DNA from: Luteibacter anthropi
GTDB lineage: Bacteria; Pseudomonadota; Gammaproteobacteria; Xanthomonadales; Rhodanobacteraceae
Assembly: GCF_011759365.1 (NCBI RefSeq)
Contig: NZ_JAARLZ010000002.1
Location: forward strand, 248,001 to 312,000
Direction: 5' to 3'
DNA: 64,000 bases
A program made the translations under genes and the position numbers. The notes beneath the pieces are model-generated. The model worked only from the letters and a program-made list of their open reading frames with translations, did not search any database and was not told where the DNA came from. Numbering within the stretch: position 1 is the first letter of the stretch; each line of letters begins with the position of its first letter. This document shows positions 60,716 to 64,000 of this stretch, one piece after another.

Positions 60716-61861
60716 TCAGGGACTCATCGGGGTATCGGAAAGGAGGGAGGCGGCCAGCCGGTTCGGCAGGCAGGCCGCGAACCATTGCATCGACAGGCAC
60801 AAGGCGATGAACGCCGCGCTCATGAAAGTGAACGCCTGCGGCGCGAATGGCGCCATGGCGGCGACATAGGCCATGCGCAGGAAGATCAGCAACGAGAAAA
60901 GCGATGCCGATGCACGCACGCGGCGTACGCTCCACACGAGCCCCCCATAGAGCGCAATGATCGAAGCGAATGCGCCCGCCGGTCCCATGGCCATCAGGAA
61001 GGGAAAGAACTCCGTTCCCACGTTGATGGTGGGAGAGTCCAGGGGAATGTTCGTGCCGGCCGTGGCAATAGAGCCGCGCAATGGCACCACCTGGTTAAGC
61101 AGGAAATCAGCGTTGCCGTAGTGCTTGGCAAGGATCGAAGCGAAGTTGTAAGGCCCCGCGCTGACATAGAGAAGCAACCACCGGATGCCTGGCGGCGACG
61201 CCAGGTATACCGGACCGAATGGCAGCGTCACGCCTTCCAGGGGTCCCGACCTGAGGATGCCCAGCACGGCAAACAGGCTCATACCCGCCACGGCGAGAAG
61301 CGCCACGACCAGCCATGGCAACCGCCTGCCCGGCTCCCGCCTCATGACCAGCACCAGTCCCATCGCGAACAGCGATGCGAAAATACGATTCCTGTCGATC
61401 ACCAGGATGGGGAAAAGAATGCCCGCCAGCAGCATCGCGTGGCGCACCCAGCGGCGTCGCACACACAGCAGGGCAACGGGGGGAAAGACCCAGCACCAGG
61501 CGGAAATATGGCGTATATGTTCGCGGCCGCCGTCCATGTCGGCATAGGCTGAGGGTTTGTCCCATAGCGGCACGGAAAAGAGCGCAAGGTCGAGCACGCA
61601 GAAGACCCCGACCAGCGCACAAAATGCCAGTGCAACAAAGGCTTCACGAGTACCTGCATACTCCCCCGCCAGCCGGATGCCCTGAGGTAACCGTGGGCCG
61701 GTGATCAGATCGAGCGCCATCACCAGCAAGGCAGCAAGTGAGAGCAGTCCGATGCCCTCCATGTAACCGGCAGGCATATCGTAGGTGAGCCAGGCCGCGG
61801 CACATGCGAACAGCAGGGGCAGACTCAGGTAAGTGGAAGCAAGACGCAGCAGGCCGGTCAT
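60716..61861 (-). CDS. polysaccharide polymerase or ligase-like membrane protein
   Basis: A 381-residue polytopic protein with about ten hydrophobic segments (e.g. LLSLAALLVMALDLITGPRL; LPWLVVALLAVAGMSLFAVL). A large loop near residues 225-290 contains YVSAGPYNFASILAKHYGNA. This is the pattern of Wzy polymerases, or O-antigen ligases, which are poorly conserved. Chosen as Wzy-like from position: directly between the Wzz-type and GT2 genes. The start at 61861 overlaps the GT2 stop by 4 bases. Confidence 0.8.
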   Translation of the reverse strand: MTGLLRLASTYLSLPLLFACAAAWLTYDMPAGYMEGIGLLSLAALLVMALDLITGPRLPQGIRLAGEYAGTREAFVALAFCALVGVFCVLDLALFSVPLWDKPSAYADMDGGREHIRHISAWCWVFPPVALLCVRRRWVRHAMLLAGILFPILVIDRNRIFASLFAMGLVLVMRREPGRRLPWLVVALLAVAGMSLFAVLGILRSGPLEGVTLPFGPVYLASPPGIRWLLLYVSAGPYNFASILAKHYGNADFLLNQVVPLRGSIATAGTNIPLDSPTINVGTEFFPFLMAMGPAGAFASIIALYGGLVWSVRRVRASASLFSLLIFLRMAYVAAMAPFAPQAFTFMSAAFIALCLSMQWFAACLPNRLAASLLSDTPMSP

Positions 61862-62787
61862 GCACGCGTCGCCACCGGTGACAGCGCCAGCCTGCGCATC
61901 GCCGACATCCCCCGCAGCGCCGCATAAGCCAGCAGGTGCGCACCCAGCGAAACCGGCTCCCTGCCTAGGTAAGCGATCTTTGCCGCAATGTAGTGGGCCT
62001 GTGCCTGGAGAAGCTGGCGATCGGCACCGTCGAACAAGGCGAGCCGACGTTCTGCCACGCCCTGCGATTCTTTCAGGTGCGCGATGCGGGTGGCGAGATG
62101 ACGCGTCTTGCTCTGGTTCGCATCGTGCAGGCGATAGGCGCACACAGGTACATCGGCGAAGCCCAGCGCGTCGCGAGCGACAAGGCGCAGGAAGAAATCC
62201 CAGTCGTCGATGCGCAGATCCTCGGTCCAGCCCGCCACCTGGGCGGGTACATGTCGGCGCAGCAGCGTCACGGGTCCACCGATGGCCCATCGGGAAATCA
62301 CGGCGCGCCGGATGCCCTGATCCGTGGCATAGACGTGCTTTTCCGCGCCGTGAAGCTCGCACATGCCGCTGGCATACAGGCGGTTGTCGTAGCGATCCAC
62401 GACGACGGAATCGCCGATCACGGCCGACTTCCATGGATGAGACTGTAGATAGCGCACGAGTTTCTCCGTTCCGCCGGGCAGCAGGTAGTCGTCGCTGGCA
62501 CCCAGCCGGAGAAACTCCCCGCGGGCCAGCGAGGCCAGTTCGTTCAGCGTCGCAGCCACGCCCCGGTTCTCACGTTTCAGGAACGTGATGGGCAAGGCGT
62601 TCCGATGGCGTTCCACCCAGCTGGCGATCCTGGCTGGCGTACCGTCGACGGAACCATCATCTATGATCACCAGCTCCTTGGCCGGGTAGGCGTCTTCAAG
62701 CACGCTGTCCAGGCAGCGCTGAACGAAGCGTTCGTGGTTACGCGCAGGGATGAGGATGGAAACCAGCGGATCAGTCCGTTCGCTCAT
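61858..62787 (-). CDS. GT2-family glycosyltransferase
   Basis: A 309-residue GT-A enzyme. VSILIPARNHERFVQRCLDS, VIIDDGSVDGTPARI and RGEFLRLGASDDYLLPGGTE (nucleotide- and metal-binding Asp residues) are diagnostic. WTEDLRIDDWDFFLRL is the catalytic-base region. No membrane helix. The ATG at 62787 overlaps the flippase stop (ATGA), fixing the start. Confidence 0.9.
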   Translation of the reverse strand: MSERTDPLVSILIPARNHERFVQRCLDSVLEDAYPAKELVIIDDGSVDGTPARIASWVERHRNALPITFLKRENRGVAATLNELASLARGEFLRLGASDDYLLPGGTEKLVRYLQSHPWKSAVIGDSVVVDRYDNRLYASGMCELHGAEKHVYATDQGIRRAVISRWAIGGPVTLLRRHVPAQVAGWTEDLRIDDWDFFLRLVARDALGFADVPVCAYRLHDANQSKTRHLATRIAHLKESQGVAERRLALFDGADRQLLQAQAHYIAAKIAYLGREPVSLGAHLLAYAALRGMSAMRRLALSPVATRA

Positions 62788-64000
62788 GACGGAAGCCTCT
62801 GCAGGTAGCGCCGGGCCACCAGGAGATTGAAAACGAGATAGCCCACGTAGTTCACGGTGAACGCATATACCGCACCGATGAGGCCAAACCATCCGGTAAA
62901 TGCGAATACGAGCACGACGTAGCTTGCGGCAAAGACAAACTCCGATATGACGAACAGGCCCGTCATCGCCTTGGCCAGCATCAGGTAGGAGAGGACGAAA
63001 GCCGCGATCTTGATCACGTCGCCGGCCAGCTGCACGCCATATAGGGCATTTGCCGGCGCGAAATCGTCGCTGAAGAGTAGTCGGGTAACCCATGTACGGG
63101 CCACGTAGACGAGCCATGCAAGCAACGCCGCTGCCGGCAGAAGCTGCCGCCAGGCCTGTCCAATTTCCCTGCGCAGCGCTTCGCGTCCGGGAATCGCGGC
63201 CAGTCTCGGCAGGTAATGCACATTGATCGCCGTGGTCAGGAACAGAAGGTAGGCATCGGAAACCCGGCTGACAGCCTGCCAGTAGCCCACCTGCTCCCAA
63301 CCCAGTTGCGCGGCGAGATGATCGCGTACCGCCATGCCGACCAGCGGTGAACACAATGCGGAACTCAGCGTCATCACGGAGAATGTCGCCAGCCTTAGCA
63401 TCATGTCCCGATCAAAACCGGCCCTCAGCATGTCAAGTCGGAAATACGGGCTGCGCCACCAGGCGGGTATGCCAACGACCAGCCAGAGCAATTGCGCAAG
63501 GACCAGGGCCAGCAGCGCCCCATAAAGCCCCAGCCGCCACGACAGCCACACCGCAAGCACCATGCTCAATGCCGAGCCGACCACCTGGATGAAGACCAGC
63601 CGGCGTACATCCATGAAGCCGTTGACTACAGCCAGCAGGTAGTTCCCCGCCGCAATCCCGGCTTGTGCAAAAGCGAGCACTCGCAACAGGCTTTCATAGC
63701 GCACGTCATCCAGCAGCCACGAGGCCAGCGGGCGACTGAAGAACCATGTGACGCACCCCATCACCAGCGATGCGCAAAGCGCATAGGCCAGCGCCGCACT
63801 AAGCAGGCGTGCCAGGCGCTCGGGTTGATCCCTGTACTCGGCAACGTATTTCACGATGGCGGCGCTGATCCCACCTCCTGCAAGTACGGTAAGCAGCGAC
63901 ATCAGGCTCATGAACTGGCCGAACTTCCCTACCCCGTCCGGTCCGGCGGTCCACGCGACCAGCTTGATCAGTACGAGGCCGGCCACCAGTCTGGCTGCCG
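62784..64000 (-). CDS. Wzx-type polysaccharide flippase, N-terminus cut by the window
   Basis: At least 404 residues are visible; the reading frame continues past 64000. Twelve or so hydrophobic spans follow the polysaccharide-transport (MATE/MVF-like) pattern: RLVAGLVLIKLVAWTAGPDG, GKFGQFMSLMSLLTVLAGGG and ISAAIVKYVAEYRDQPERLA match the first part of O-antigen flippases such as WzxE. It carries undecaprenyl-linked repeat units to the periplasm for polymerisation. First visible gene of the operon running to 53323. Confidence 0.88.
   Translation of the reverse strand, partial: AARLVAGLVLIKLVAWTAGPDGVGKFGQFMSLMSLLTVLAGGGISAAIVKYVAEYRDQPERLARLLSAALAYALCASLVMGCVTWFFSRPLASWLLDDVRYESLLRVLAFAQAGIAAGNYLLAVVNGFMDVRRLVFIQVVGSALSMVLAVWLSWRLGLYGALLALVLAQLLWLVVGIPAWWRSPYFRLDMLRAGFDRDMMLRLATFSVMTLSSALCSPLVGMAVRDHLAAQLGWEQVGYWQAVSRVSDAYLLFLTTAINVHYLPRLAAIPGREALRREIGQAWRQLLPAAALLAWLVYVARTWVTRLLFSDDFAPANALYGVQLAGDVIKIAAFVLSYLMLAKAMTGLFVISEFVFAASYVVLVFAFTGWFGLIGAVYAFTVNYVGYLVFNLLVARRYLQRLPS

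Overview
The window is GC-rich (roughly 63-65% by eye) and densely packed chromosomal DNA of a gammaproteobacterium. The gene content points to the Lysobacterales/Xanthomonadales, probably a Rhodanobacteraceae-type bacterium such as Luteibacter or Dyella. The reasons are three large TonB-dependent receptors (one of the Xanthomonas/Caulobacter type), two RND efflux systems, many one-component regulators transcribed divergently from their targets, and a Fiu-PiuC-Sel1 iron locus. I see no rRNA, tRNA, CRISPR array, insertion sequence or phage gene. The genus is an inference.

Region 1 (1-2.4 kb): a truncated alpha/beta hydrolase diverges from a GlxA-type AraC regulator, followed by an exported glyoxalase-fold protein. 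Region 2 (2.5-8.0 kb) is the most unusual part. It is an R-body (reb) locus: a divergent regulator-like protein with a TolB/FlgO-like C-terminal domain, four RebB-family paralogues (one with a C-terminal extension), three small unknown proteins, a single-span membrane protein, and a nitrilase-superfamily protein that keeps the Glu-Lys-Cys triad. A strong hairpin lies inside the operon and another at its end.

Region 3 (8.1-29 kb) holds single genes and short operons. These are a two-haem DHOR-type oxidoreductase; a BlaI / M56 peptidase / serine hydrolase operon with a recognisable promoter and two palindromes; an Lrp regulator with a ThDP decarboxylase; an enoyl-CoA hydratase with an HxlR regulator; a LysR regulator diverging from an exported methyltransferase plus an RND efflux pair; an SDR with an AraC regulator; and a TonB receptor behind a clear terminator.

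Region 4 (29-47.7 kb): ribA converges on and overlaps a complete TolC-MFP-RND operon. A Fur box precedes a siderophore receptor, a PiuC-like hydroxylase and a Sel1 protein. Then come three small unknown or DUF3606 genes, an orphan PAS histidine kinase, a MarR regulator with a 34-bp near-perfect palindrome, a PI-PLC paired with a TonB receptor, and YaeQ.

Region 5 (47.6-64 kb) is a surface polysaccharide or glycoconjugate locus. A ten-gene minus-strand operon with overlapping or near-touching genes carries a Wzx-type flippase (cut by the window end), a GT2, a polymerase-like membrane protein, a Wzz-type protein, two methyltransferases, an amidohydrolase, a radical SAM protein and two GT4 enzymes. 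It converges on a second radical SAM protein and a nucleotidyltransferase-fold protein. Divergent from these are an HprK-like kinase and an ABC half-transporter. A 49-residue reading frame sits exactly between the kinase and the radical SAM gene and could encode a peptide substrate. The mix of polysaccharide genes with a kinase/nucleotidyltransferase/ABC/radical SAM module recalls ribosomal-peptide and exosortase-associated systems and is the second candidate for an undescribed system.
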